Shown here one piece after another: positions 45,195 through 54,036 of a stretch of DNA of 64,000 nucleotides. The translations under genes were made by a program, and so were the position numbers. Every line of letters begins with the position of its first letter. The stretch's first letter is position 1. Origin of the DNA: Bog-159 sp963785255 (GTDB lineage Bacteria; Acidobacteriota; Terriglobia; Bryobacterales; Bryobacteraceae); contig CAWAUR010000011.1 of NCBI GenBank assembly GCA_963785255.1, positions 1 through 64,000 on the forward strand. Direction: 5' to 3'. The notes under the pieces were generated by a model. It worked only from the letters and a program-made list of their open reading frames with translations. It ran no database searches and had not been told where the DNA came from.

Positions 45195-45542
45195 TTAAGG
45201 CTCCATAATCTGGTGTAACTCGGCCTCGCCGTCTCCCGCGACCTTCAGAAAGCGTTTGGTCATCTCGATGACTTCCTCTCTGGAGTTGGCTTGCAGGATG
45301 GCGAAGCCGCCGGTCACTTCCTTGGTCTCGACGAAGGGCCCGTCCACCACGGCGATCCGGTCTCCGGTGCGCCGCACGCGCGCGCCACCTTGGGCGACGG
45401 GCATCAATCCGCCGGTGGCCAGCAGGATGCCGGACTTCATAGACTCCTCAATCAAGTTGGCCATGGCGGCCATATGCTCTTCGCGGTGTTGGCCGGTCGT
45501 CTGGCTCGCAGGGGTGTAGATCGAAAGATATTTCACGTTCAT
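45195..45542 (-). CDS. YCII-related (DGPF) domain protein
   Basis: 115 residues with the same core: ESMKSGILLATGGLMP, then VVDGPFVETKEVTGGFAILQ. First of two tandem paralogues; the two genes are separated by two bases. No sigma factor gene follows in this window. Confidence 0.88.
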   Translation of the reverse strand: MNVKYLSIYTPASQTTGQHREEHMAAMANLIEESMKSGILLATGGLMPVAQGGARVRRTGDRIAVVDGPFVETKEVTGGFAILQANSREEVIEMTKRFLKVAGDGEAELHQIMEP

Positions 45543-45590
45543 GCCTCCTCACCAGCAGGTCGTATGAGGGACCGCCGGATGGACAGCGAT

Positions 45591-45620
45591 TTGTGCACGG
45601 CGCCGCGATTGTTGTACACT
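45591..45620 (+). promoter_or_regulatory. Candidate promoter of the rplU-rpmA-obgE operon
   Basis: TTGTGC at 45591-45596 and TACACT at 45615-45620, with an 18-base spacer, 66 bp upstream of rplU. Reasonable sigma-70 boxes; no experimental support. Confidence 0.45.
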
Positions 45621-45685
45621 GATACTTTAGTCCACAAGCTCCGACGCACTTGGTGTGTCCTGGCGCGAAATTCAGAGGTTGATCC

Positions 45686-45994
45686 ATGCATGCAATCATT
45701 GAGACCGGTGGAAAACAATACCGGGTGGCCCCTGGCGAAGTAGTCCGGGTAGAGAAGTTGGAAGGCGACGTCGGCGCCGAAGTGGAACTGCCGCTGCGGG
45801 CGGTGTTCACCGAAGACGGCAAACTGGTGACCGGCGGGGATCTGGGCCAAGCCACGGTGAAAGGCGCTATCGTCGCCAATGGCCGCGGCAAAAAAGTGGT
45901 GGTCTTCAAGTTCAAGCGCAAAAAGCAATACAAGCGTACAATAGGGCATCGCCAGGACTTCACGGAAGTGAAGGTGGGCGACATTCTGGTTTAG
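45686..45994 (+). CDS. rplU: 50S ribosomal protein L21
   Basis: 102 residues: MHAIIETGGKQYRVAPGEVV at the start and KRKKQYKRTIGHRQDFTEVK at the end are standard L21. Binds 23S rRNA. AGAGG precedes the ATG. First gene of the conserved rplU-rpmA-obgE operon. Confidence 0.97.
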   Translation: MHAIIETGGKQYRVAPGEVVRVEKLEGDVGAEVELPLRAVFTEDGKLVTGGDLGQATVKGAIVANGRGKKVVVFKFKRKKQYKRTIGHRQDFTEVKVGDILV

Positions 45995-46001
45995 GTGAAG
46001 T

Positions 46002-46259
46002 ATGGCGCATAAAAAAGGTTTAGGCAGTTCCAAGAACGGGCGCGATTCCAACGCGCAGCGGCTGGGCGTGAAAGTTTTCGGCGGACAACTGGTGCCCGGC
46101 GGATCGATCATCGTGCGGCAGCGCGGCACCAAACTGAAGCCCGGCGAGAACGTCGGCTGGGCCAAGGACGACACGCTGTTCGCCAAGGTGACCGGCGTGG
46201 TGGAGTATCGCGACCGTGGCCGTCTGGGCCGGTTTGTGAACGTCAAGGAAGTCGCCTAG
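46002..46259 (+). CDS. rpmA: 50S ribosomal protein L27
   Basis: 85 residues beginning MAHKKGLGSSKNGRDSNAQR, with FGGQLVPGGSIIVRQRGTK following. The N-terminal tail reaches the peptidyl-transferase centre. Seven bases after rplU. Confidence 0.97.
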   Translation: MAHKKGLGSSKNGRDSNAQRLGVKVFGGQLVPGGSIIVRQRGTKLKPGENVGWAKDDTLFAKVTGVVEYRDRGRLGRFVNVKEVA

Positions 46260-46338
46260 GAGCTTGTTGAAAAATGCGCAGGACCGCTAGCTGACGCGCG
46301 CGGCTCTGAAATGCAGCCCTGATTTCGCAATCACTTAC

Positions 46339-46380
46339 AGAGCCGGGCCCCAGAGGGCACCCCGTCAGGGAGCGGTCCCC
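46339..46380. repeat. Partial family-2 repeat between rpmA and obgE
   Basis: CAGAGCCGGGCCCCAGAGGG, then CGTCAGGGAGCGGTCCC. It lies between two genes of one operon and ends two bases before the obgE ATG, so the ribosome-binding region of obgE is inside the repeat (GGGAGCGG). Confidence 0.75.
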
Positions 46381-46381
46381 C

Positions 46382-47389
46382 ATGCTATTCATTGATGAAG
46401 CACGCATCCTGGTGAAAGCCGGGGATGGCGGCAACGGCTGCCTGGCCTTTCGCCGCGAGAAATACGTCCCGCGCGGCGGACCCTCGGGCGGCGATGGCGG
46501 CCGCGGCGGCGACGTTTATCTGGTCTCCACCGAGCACCAAAACACGCTCATCCAATTCCGTTTTAATCCCGAACATAGAGCGCAGCGCGGCCGCCACGGC
46601 GAAGGCAGCAATTGCACCGGCGCGGAAGGCTACTCGATCGATTTGCAGGTGCCGGTGGGCACGGTGGTTTATGACGAGTCGACCGGCGATCGCTTGCACG
46701 ATTTCACGGTGGCCGGCGATCGCTTCCTGGTGGCGCGCGGCGGCCGCGGCGGCAAGGGCAACGCGCGTTTCGCCACCGCTACGCATCAGGCGCCCACGGA
46801 ACACGAGCCCGGCAAGCCCGGCGAGGAGCGCCGTCTGCGCCTGGAACTGAAGCTGCTCGCGGATGTCGGACTGGTCGGTTTTCCCAACGCCGGTAAATCC
46901 ACGCTGATTTCGCGCATTTCGGCCGCACGCCCGAAGATCGCGGATTATCCTTTTACCACGCTGGAGCCGCAGTTGGGGGTCGTGTCGATGGACGATTACC
47001 GCAGCTTCGTGGTGGCCGATATTCCGGGGTTGATCGAAGGCGCGCACCTGGGCCACGGCCTGGGCACACAGTTTCTGCGGCACATCGAGCGCACGCGGCT
47101 GCTGGCGCATCTGGTGGATGTATCGGAAGCGAGCGGCCGCGAACCGGCACACGATTTCGAAACGGTGATGGCGGAATTGGCCAGCTTCAGCGAAGACTTG
47201 GCGGCCAAGCCCATGATCGTGGTGGCCACTAAGATGGACGCCGCGCAAGATCCCGCGCGCGTGGAGTCGCTGCGGCAGGTGGCGGCGGAGCGGGGCTTGG
47301 CATTCTTCAAAATATCGAGTGTTACGGGAGAAGGGCTCGATGAATTGCGCTATGCGATGGCGGAGCGAGTGCTGCCTGCCCGCCAGTAG
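46382..47389 (+). CDS. obgE: GTPase Obg/CgtA
   Basis: 335 residues. N-terminal glycine-rich OBG fold (GGRGGDVYLV, ARGGRGGKGNARFAT), then the GTPase domain with G1 GFPNAGKS, G3 DIPGLIEGA, and G4 read as TKMD. Acts in late 50S assembly and stress signalling. The ATG follows a family-2 repeat remnant that provides GGGAGCGG as the only ribosome-binding sequence. Confidence 0.96.
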   Translation: MLFIDEARILVKAGDGGNGCLAFRREKYVPRGGPSGGDGGRGGDVYLVSTEHQNTLIQFRFNPEHRAQRGRHGEGSNCTGAEGYSIDLQVPVGTVVYDESTGDRLHDFTVAGDRFLVARGGRGGKGNARFATATHQAPTEHEPGKPGEERRLRLELKLLADVGLVGFPNAGKSTLISRISAARPKIADYPFTTLEPQLGVVSMDDYRSFVVADIPGLIEGAHLGHGLGTQFLRHIERTRLLAHLVDVSEASGREPAHDFETVMAELASFSEDLAAKPMIVVATKMDAAQDPARVESLRQVAAERGLAFFKISSVTGEGLDELRYAMAERVLPARQ

Positions 47390-47887
47390 ATAGACAATGG
47401 CACGGCGGGAGGCAAACCAGCGATGCCTCCCTTGCACATCAGTTACCAGGAGCCTGTTCCCCAAGACACCGGCATCTCCGTGGCCGGTTTGGCGCTCGCG
47501 CGCAACTCTTTGTTTCTGGCCTTGCTAAACGCGAACGATTTACCGAGCACGCAGGCGTCGAATGCGCTCACGGCATAAGTGCCGTGGATGTCGGCAGCCT
47601 CGAGCCCCCCGCCAGTTTGAAAGGCCGGCGGTATTCGGACTTGGGTGGATAGAACCGACGCCGGACGGTACGCTAATTTCCACGAGGGATGCCGGCACGA
47701 CCGAGATCTGCGCTCTCGGTTGAGAAGCGCCGTGACGTCGCCATCGATGGCGGAGGGGCCCTGGCCGTGGTAATTTGCATGGCTTCGAAACGGTTGTGGC
47801 CGAGAGCGCGTTGATGCCTACGAAGCGCGGGGCGAGCCGCTTCGCCGGTTGGCGCGTTCCCGCCGTTCCGCGCTGCGCGATGCGCTC
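47390..47887 (-). pseudogene. Decayed coding region, unidentified
   Basis: No intact gene, but the minus strand carries a coherent open frame ending at 47443: QVRIPPAFQTGGGLEAADIH, then GTYAVSAFDACVLGKSFAFS, ending PVSWGTGSW. Upstream pieces in other frames (NYHGQGPSAIDGDVTALLNR; QISVVPASLVEISVPSGV) look protein-like too. This suggests one gene broken by indels. No family is recognised. Confidence 0.4.
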
Positions 47888-48826
47888 TTACGTAGTGGTG
47901 GCATCGCCTTGGTCGAGCGGTGCCGAGTCGGTCGTCCGTGTCTCAGTCCCGGCGGATTCTCCGGCGTCGGCCTCGGCAGCGCCTTGCAGTGGCGAATAGA
48001 TGGCGATTGGGATTAGGCCCCAATTGTCCTTGGGACGTCCGATAAGTTCACGGAGCCCACCCATGGCCGTAACAACACCGTCGAGAACAGGGTTGATCTT
48101 CCAGGGTTCAGGAGGGTCCCCGATACGCGCGTCAACTATTCCGACGACCGTCCATAGGCCATCGATAACCGCACCGTATTTCATTACAAGATCCTCAGTG
48201 TTGATGGTAAGATAGCCCGGCTGCACTGCCGCCCACAATCGAAAGAGCGACTCGTCCGACTTGGTAATGAAGGTCATATGGAGCAGGTGCGGAACTTCTT
48301 TTAGTACTTCCAGGCCGATCTTTACGGCATCGGAGACCTCTGGTTGCGGCTGCTGGCGCTGCTGCTCGCGTCTAACTTTTCGGGAAAGGTTGGGCGCAGA
48401 CTGAGTCTGCTTTTGAGATTGTAGAAAGATCCGAGCGGATGGCTCCCACAGATTTCGCATTATTCGCAAATCGAGAAATTGGATAAGTGCAGAAAACTTG
48501 ACGAGAGAGCCCATCCGCGCCTTGCCCAGTGGCACAGCAAAATTCGCCTCTAAGTCCTGCAAGAACGTGTAGACGTGCGCCCAGAACGGATCGTATGTCT
48601 CCTCTGCGGATTCGGAAGACGTTCTGGACAGCTTCCCTTCCGCCTTCGCTACAAGTGCCGTGCCGCCAGCGGTTCCTTCCTTTGCCTGACTCTTGGCTAC
48701 AACAGACTTATACCCAGTCAGTACGCCTCGATCAGACAACTGACCTATCAAGGACGAAATTCTCTGCTTGTCAAGGTAGAGGAAATCAACCGGACTGTCT
48801 TTTTCGAGGAACGAACTTTGCGCCAT
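47888..48826 (-). CDS. Unknown 312-residue protein
   Basis: Opens MAQSSFLEKDSPVDFLYLDK, then QRISSLIGQLSDRGVLTGYK, a Gly/Ala-rich segment (GTAGGTALVAKAEG), TYDPFWAHVYTFLQDLEANF, a basic Gln-rich region and an Asp/Glu/Thr-rich tail. The opening is reminiscent of DUF6414-type proteins, but this could not be verified. No membrane helix. Its ATG lies inside the end of the small upstream gene (41-bp overlap), so the two are probably cotranscribed, divergent from mmsA. Confidence 0.6.
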   Translation of the reverse strand: MAQSSFLEKDSPVDFLYLDKQRISSLIGQLSDRGVLTGYKSVVAKSQAKEGTAGGTALVAKAEGKLSRTSSESAEETYDPFWAHVYTFLQDLEANFAVPLGKARMGSLVKFSALIQFLDLRIMRNLWEPSARIFLQSQKQTQSAPNLSRKVRREQQRQQPQPEVSDAVKIGLEVLKEVPHLLHMTFITKSDESLFRLWAAVQPGYLTINTEDLVMKYGAVIDGLWTVVGIVDARIGDPPEPWKINPVLDGVVTAMGGLRELIGRPKDNWGLIPIAIYSPLQGAAEADAGESAGTETRTTDSAPLDQGDATTT

Positions 48827-48992
48827 TTCGGAGTCGCCTCTCCACCTGATCCTCGAACTGCTGGCTTTGTTGGATCGATTCCGCGCTGAACAGATCCTCA
48901 GCCAGATCGAGCAGACGTCGCGCCAAGGGTTTAGTGCGGCGTTCGTAGTATGTCCGGAGGTCTACTTCGCCGATGGTTTTGCGCGCTGCCAT
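48786..48992 (-). CDS. Small basic protein upstream of the unknown 312-residue gene
   Basis: 68 residues: MAARKTIGEVDLRTYYERRT, KPLARRLLDLAEDLF, QFEDQVERRLRNGAKF. Highly charged and mostly helical, with no known family. ATG at 48992, because the frame further upstream runs into the mmsA promoter region. It overlaps the next gene by 41 bp. Confidence 0.5.
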   Translation of the reverse strand: MAARKTIGEVDLRTYYERRTKPLARRLLDLAEDLFSAESIQQSQQFEDQVERRLRNGAKFVPRKRQSG

Positions 48993-49092
48993 ACTCAAAG
49001 AGAACCCGATACCAGTATACAAGGTTTTTTGCGGCACCGGCTCCGCGAAATGCTTGCGGGGTGGGGCGGCTTGGCGTGCAAAGCGCGCTAAC

Positions 49093-50565
49093 ATGGCATC
49101 CATGACCGCAACTGAAACCGCTGTCCGCACCGTGAAATTCTATACCAACGGAACTTGGGAAGACGCGCCGGGACGCGCGTTGCATCCCATCGTCAATCCC
49201 GCCACCGGCCAGACGATTGCGCAGGTTCCGTACGCCACCGCAGGCGATGTGGACCGCGCCGCGCGCGCTGCCCATGCGGCATTTCTGAAGTGGCGCGAAG
49301 TGCCCGTAGTGGAGCGCGTGCAGGTGTTCTATCGCTACAAAGACCTGCTGGAAAAGCATGCCGCCGAGATCGCCCGCATTCTCTCCACCGAGAACGGCAA
49401 GACCGTGGAAGACGCGGCCGGCAGCGTGCGGCGCGCGATTCAAATGGTCGAAGTGGTGTGCGGCATGCCCAGCCTGACGATGGGGCAATCGCTCGAAAAC
49501 GTATCGAAGGGCATCGACTGCCAGAGCATCCGCCAGCCGCTGGGCGTGTGTGCCGGCATCACGCCGTTCAACTTTCCGGCGATGGTGCCCATGTGGATGT
49601 TTCCCTTCGCCATCGCGTGCGGGAATACGTTTATTCTGAAGCCGTCGGAGAAGGTGCCGCTCACGCCCACGCGCACCGCCGAACTCTTCGACGACGCCGG
49701 CCTGCCCGCAGGGGTCTATAACTTGCTGCACGGCGCGCGCGAAGCGGTGGACGCGCTGCTGGCGCATCCGCTGGTGCGCGCGATTTCGTTCGTCGGATCG
49801 AGCCCGGTGGCGAAGTACGTGTACCAAACCGCCGCCGCGCACGGAAAGCGGGTGCAGGCGTTGGGCGGCGCCAAGAATCATCTGGTGGTGATGCCGGATG
49901 CGCATGCCGGCAAGAGCGTGGAGGCCATTATGGGGTCCGCGTTCGGCGCGGCCGGCGAGCGATGTCTGGCGGGCAGCGTGCTGGTGCTGGTGGGCGATGC
50001 GCAGCGGGTGCTGGATGCGCTGCTGGCCAAAGTTCACGATCTGCGCATCGGCGACGGCGCCGCACCCGATACCGAAATGGGGCCGCTGGTGACTGCCGAT
50101 CATCGCGCGCGCGTGCTCGGCTATATCGAGAAAGGCGTGGCCGAAGGCGCGCAGCTTTTAGTTGACGGACGAGAACGCATGGATGGCCATGGCGACGGCT
50201 GTTTCCTCGGCCCGACCGTCTTCGACAACGTGATGCCCGACATGACCATCGCGCGCGAGGAGATCTTCGGGCCGGTGCTGAGCGTGATCCGCGTGAAAGA
50301 TCTGGACGAAGCCATCGCGTTGGTGAACAGTTCGGCGTTCGGCAATACCACGTCGATCTTCACGGCGGATGGCAAGAGCGCGCGCGAATACGCCTCGCGC
50401 GTAGAAGTGGGGATGGTGGGAGTGAACGTGGGCGTGGCCGCGCCGATGGCATTTTTCCCGTTCTCAGGGTGGAAGAATTCGTTCTACGGCGATCTGCACG
50501 CGCACGGGCGGGATGCGGTGGCGTTTTATACGGAGCAGAAGGTGATCATGAGCCGGTGGTTTTAA
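49093..50565 (+). CDS. mmsA: Methylmalonate-semialdehyde dehydrogenase
   Basis: 490 residues of CoA-acylating aldehyde dehydrogenase: NPATGQTIAQVPYAT, NFPAMVPMWMFPFAIACGNT, SFVGSSPVAKYVYQTAAAHG, ALGGAKNHLVVMPDA and the catalytic Cys in AAGERCLAGSV. It converts (methyl)malonate semialdehyde to propionyl- or acetyl-CoA in valine and inositol breakdown. The ATG at 49093 starts where the homologous part begins. No other valine-degradation genes are nearby. Confidence 0.9.
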   Translation: MASMTATETAVRTVKFYTNGTWEDAPGRALHPIVNPATGQTIAQVPYATAGDVDRAARAAHAAFLKWREVPVVERVQVFYRYKDLLEKHAAEIARILSTENGKTVEDAAGSVRRAIQMVEVVCGMPSLTMGQSLENVSKGIDCQSIRQPLGVCAGITPFNFPAMVPMWMFPFAIACGNTFILKPSEKVPLTPTRTAELFDDAGLPAGVYNLLHGAREAVDALLAHPLVRAISFVGSSPVAKYVYQTAAAHGKRVQALGGAKNHLVVMPDAHAGKSVEAIMGSAFGAAGERCLAGSVLVLVGDAQRVLDALLAKVHDLRIGDGAAPDTEMGPLVTADHRARVLGYIEKGVAEGAQLLVDGRERMDGHGDGCFLGPTVFDNVMPDMTIAREEIFGPVLSVIRVKDLDEAIALVNSSAFGNTTSIFTADGKSAREYASRVEVGMVGVNVGVAAPMAFFPFSGWKNSFYGDLHAHGRDAVAFYTEQKVIMSRWF

Positions 50566-50696
50566 GCCGGTTCGAATACCCGGAGGGCGGCGACACGCTG
50601 GAGGAATTTCTGGAAGGATTCCCGACGGTCCCCCGTGAGCTACTAGCGTTGGAAGCACTGGAAGACGCCAAGGAACTGCTACTGACACGCGTTTGA
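50566..50696 (+). pseudogene. C-terminal fragment of a DUF433-type antitoxin
   Basis: The frame RFEYPEGGDTLEEFLEGFPT, then PRELLALEALEDAKELLL resembles the C-terminal half of DUF433 antitoxins (DTLEEFL..FP.V). There is no start codon; it begins just after the mmsA stop. The 5' half is missing. Confidence 0.7.
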
Positions 50697-50766
50697 TGTG
50701 TTCCGATTGACGAGTGCATCGACGAGCGGTCGAGGCTCCTGCGCCAACTTGGCCGGACAGTAGTGG
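50697..50766 (+). pseudogene. N-terminal fragment of a DUF5615-type PIN toxin
   Basis: PIDECIDERSRLLRQLG, the start of DUF5615-type toxins that usually follow DUF433 antitoxins, follows the antitoxin remnant directly. It is cut off by a repeat element. Confidence 0.6.
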
Positions 50767-50778
50767 GGCAGTTCGTTT

Positions 50779-50836
50779 TGTGGGGCGGCCAGAGCCGGCT
50801 GAAAGCCGGCTGCGGGCAGAATTGCCCGCCCCACAA
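50779..50836. repeat. Mosaic palindromic repeat (variant), at the edge of the broken toxin
   Basis: TGTGGGGCGGCC, then AGCCGGCTGAAAGCCGGCT, then GGGCAGAATTGCCCGCCCCACA. Related to 35404-35462. It marks the break point of the PIN toxin remnant. Confidence 0.75.
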
Positions 50837-50899
50837 AAGCAAACTGACCAACTACCGCCCGGACTTAAGAACAGTCAACGTGAGAACTAAGTTATCCAC

Positions 50900-52241
50900 T
50901 TACTCATACCTCAGCGCAACCAACGGATCTACCCGCGAGGCCCGCCGCGCTGGTAAGTAACCCGACAGTGCCGCTACGACTATCATGATCCCCAGTGCTA
51001 CACTTAGCGTCGCCGGATCGGCGGGCTTTAGTCCGAATAACTTACTCTGAATAAGCCGAGCGCACGCCAGACTGGCGGGTACTCCCGCGGCGATCCCGAT
51101 GGCGATCAGCACGCCAGTCTCGCGCAGGATCATGCGCACCACCCGGCTGCGCTCCGCGCCCAAGGCCATGCGGATGCCGATTTCATTGGTCCGCTGCGCC
51201 ACGGCGTACGACAGCACGCCGTACAATCCGATGGCCGCCAGCAAGAGCGCCACGCCGCCGAAGACGGTCGAAAGTTGGGCGATGATGCGCTCCTGCCGCA
51301 GATTGTCGTCCAACATTTCGACGAAAGGCTGTACCCTGCCGACAGGTAGCGCGGGATTGAACGACAGAATTGTTTTGCGCGCCGCCTCGATGACCGCGCC
51401 CGGCTCGGCGAAGGTGCGGATCTCATAATTCATGTCCGATGGGAAGCCGCCCAGCGATTGCATTCCAGAGAGATAAAAGCGCCGGAAGATTTCGCCGCGC
51501 AGGCTGTGATCCCGCGCGTCGCGCGCCACGCCCGCGATGGTGAATGTCTTACGCGAGTCCGGGAACTCATCGGTCACATGCTTGCCGATGGGATTGCGCC
51601 CGCCGAAATAGAACTTGGCGAACCCCTCGTTCACCACGCAGATTGGCTCGCCCGACTCCACGTCCTGCGGCCCGATGTCACGTCCCAGTAAGATCGGGAT
51701 ACCCACCGCCGCAAAGTAACCTGGACCCACCCGATCGAATCGCGCGTGCAGATCCCGCGGCTTCGACGACTTATAACCTTCCACGCTGATCTTGTCGCCG
51801 GATTCACTGCCGCTGAACAGTCCGTTGGCCGAGTAAGTCACTGCGCGCACGCCGGGAATGCGCGCCAGGCGGTCGCGCACTTCATTGAACGCGATAGGCA
51901 AGCGCGCGCCGGAGTAACCCGCCGACAGAAAATCGACATCCACTAATGCCAAATGTTCACGTTGGTAGCCTAAGTCGACATTCTCCAAGTTACGCAGCGT
52001 GCGGATAAACCAGCCGGCCCCGATCAACAGCATGACCGACAGCGCGATCTGTCCGATCACCAGAATTTTGCCCGCACCGATCCTGGCGCTGCTGCCGGTA
52101 AGTCCGCGTCCGGCTTCTTTCAACGTGCTGCTGACGTTGACCCGCGAGGATTTCCACGCTGGCGCCAGACCAAAGATCAGGCCGGTAAGCAGCGACACGC
52201 CGATGGTGAAAAGCAGGACCCGCAGATCGGGCCGCGCATTC
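50900..52241 (-). pseudogene. ADOP-type ABC permease, 5' truncated
   Basis: About 447 residues of the C-terminal half of the acidobacterial duplicated permease (ADOP) type: first FtsX segment ending FGLAPAWKSSRVNVSSTLKE, a MacB-like periplasmic domain (FLSAGYSGARLPIAFNEVRD), and the second FtsX domain with RTNEIGIRMALGAERSRVVR, ending ARRASRVDPLVALRYE. Full-length members are about 800 residues. The frame is broken at a family-2 repeat; sequence upstream belongs to the antisense of the MFS gene. No start codon. Confidence 0.85.
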
Positions 52242-52275
52242 TGAGCCGTGACCGTCAGGGAGCGGTTTCCCTCCG
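52242..52275. repeat. Partial family-2 repeat at the ADOP break point
   Basis: GAGCCGTGACCGTCAGGGAG and CGGTTTCCC between the broken permease and the MFS gene. It encodes RSLTVTA in the apparent extension of the permease frame. Confidence 0.8.
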
Positions 52276-52300
52276 CGCCGTGGGACACTGAGATCTGCGC

Positions 52301-53527
52301 ATGCCCGATCGTCCGGCTGGCGTGGCTTTCCGCCATGCCAATTTCCACTACTACCTGCTGGTCCGCGTCCTCACCACCACCGCATCGGAGATGCAGGCGC
52401 TGGCCGTCGCGTGGCAGGTCTATGGGCTGACGCATCGCCCGCTCGATCTGGGGCTGGTGGGACTGGCGCAGTTTCTTCCCGCCATCCTGCTCTTTCTGGT
52501 GGCCGGCCAGACGGCCGACCGCTTCCCGCGCCGCCGCATTCTGCAAGTCTGCTGCGCGGGCTTCGCCATGTGCTCGCTGCTGCTGTTGGCGCTCACGCTG
52601 CGCGGCTTGTCTTCGGTGTTCCCCATCTACTGCGTGCTGGTGTCGAACGGAACCGTGCGCGCCTTCAATATGCCGGCGGGGCAAGCCTTTTTGCCGCTGC
52701 TGGTGCCCGAGGAATTTTTTCCCAAAGCCGTCGCGTGGAATTCGTCGATATTTCAAGCCGCCACCATCGGCGGACCAGTCGCGGGCGGTTTTCTGTATGC
52801 CGCGACCGGCAGCCCCGCGCTGGTCTATGGCTGCGCGGCCGTCGAGTATCTGGCGGCATTGATCTTGCTCGCCGCGATCCACTTGCGCGCCCCCGCTTGG
52901 CGGCAGCCTCCTTCCGCCCGCATGGCTCTCGAAGGCTTGCGTTATATCCGGCGCAATAAGCTGATCCTGGGGGCTATTTCGCTCGATCTGTTCGCCGTGC
53001 TGTTGGGCGGCGCCACCGCATTGCTGCCGATTTATGCACGGGAGATCCTGAAGATCGGCGCCAAAGGCCTCGGTCTGTTGCGCGGCGCCACCGGCTTAGG
53101 CGCAGTAGTCACGGCGATGGTGGTGGCCCGTTGGCCGTTCCAGCATCACGCGGGCGCCATCATGATGTGGTGCGTGTGCGGATTCGGCGTGTTCACCGTG
53201 ATTTTCGGACTGTCGCGGACGCCGGCGCTTTCGCTGGCGGCTCTGGTAGGAGCGGGCGCGTGCGATATGGTGAGCGTGATCGTGCGTCACACGCTGGTGC
53301 AACTTTCGACGCCGGATGAGATGCGCGGCCGTGTCAGCGCCGTGAACGCCGTGTTCGTGGGCGCATCGAACGAAGTCGGACAATTCGAATCCGGCATCAC
53401 CGCGCAATGGTTCGGAACGGTACCTGCGGTGGTGTTGGGCGGATTGGGAACCATCGCGATTGTGGCGCTGTGGGCATGGCGATTCCCTGCCCTGCGGCGC
53501 GTGGATGCCTTGGTTTCGACGCGCTAA
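52301..53527 (+). CDS. MFS transporter, EntS-like exporter
   Basis: 408 residues, about 12 membrane segments. Typical motif A between helices 2 and 3 (VAGQTADRFPRRRILQVC), with AFLPLLVPEEFFPKAVAWNS and ELSTPDEMRGRVSAVNAVFV, as in MFS_3 enterobactin-exporter-like proteins. Substrate unknown. Cut off from the broken permease by the family-2 repeat. Confidence 0.85.
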   Translation: MPDRPAGVAFRHANFHYYLLVRVLTTTASEMQALAVAWQVYGLTHRPLDLGLVGLAQFLPAILLFLVAGQTADRFPRRRILQVCCAGFAMCSLLLLALTLRGLSSVFPIYCVLVSNGTVRAFNMPAGQAFLPLLVPEEFFPKAVAWNSSIFQAATIGGPVAGGFLYAATGSPALVYGCAAVEYLAALILLAAIHLRAPAWRQPPSARMALEGLRYIRRNKLILGAISLDLFAVLLGGATALLPIYAREILKIGAKGLGLLRGATGLGAVVTAMVVARWPFQHHAGAIMMWCVCGFGVFTVIFGLSRTPALSLAALVGAGACDMVSVIVRHTLVQLSTPDEMRGRVSAVNAVFVGASNEVGQFESGITAQWFGTVPAVVLGGLGTIAIVALWAWRFPALRRVDALVSTR

Positions 53528-53741
53528 CTCTTTCGCATCACGGGCAAGATCTGCACGCCTGGGCGCGGGCTTTGCCGGGCGCGGCCTGCTCCAGTGTGCA
53601 TACCGGTCACACAACATGGCCGCTAATCCACTGATAACAAGTAAGCTGGCCTCTGGCAACGCAGTTGCACTTGGGCGCGGTGTGCAGGTTCCAAGGAGCA
53701 GCCCCCGATTGCCGGTCGCGAAAATAACAGGACAGGGCCTA

Positions 53742-53933
53742 ATGTCCATCGCGATAGTGGTGGCTCTCCTTTGGACCTGCGTGATCGGCGCGCGCATGAT
53801 CTTCGGCAGTGCGGCCGCGGAAGCCACGCGAACCATGCGCGACATGCGCGAGTTGCGCTTGCGCAACCGGCAGATGCCGGCCACCGCGCCTGCGCATCGA
53901 AACCAGCTTCGCCCGCACACCGTCATCGGCTGA
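53742..53933 (+). CDS. Small membrane protein, low certainty
   Basis: 63 residues with a hydrophobic start (MSIAIVVALLWTCVIGARM) and a basic, Arg-rich tail. Weak ribosome-binding site. No family. Confidence 0.4.
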   Translation: MSIAIVVALLWTCVIGARMIFGSAAAEATRTMRDMRELRLRNRQMPATAPAHRNQLRPHTVIG

Positions 53934-53944
53934 GGGCGCCTCAG

Positions 53945-54003
53945 GGGACCGCTCCCTAACGGTCGCGGCTCAGTAAAACGGTCGCGGCTGAGCCGCGGTC
54001 CCG
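53945..54003. repeat. Family-2 repeat
   Basis: GGGACCGCTCCCTAACGGTC, GCGGCTCAGTAAAACGGTC and GCGGCTGAGCCGCGGTCCCG. Lies between the small protein gene and the DUF885 gene. Confidence 0.85.
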
Positions 54004-54036
54004 TGTAGCATTGTAAGATCGTATGGAAGCCCAACC

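Noticed and set aside
50900..52882. A single 660-codon frame for the permease
   Set aside because: Beyond 52241 the frame is the family-2 repeat and then the antisense of the MFS gene; only the lower part is permease.
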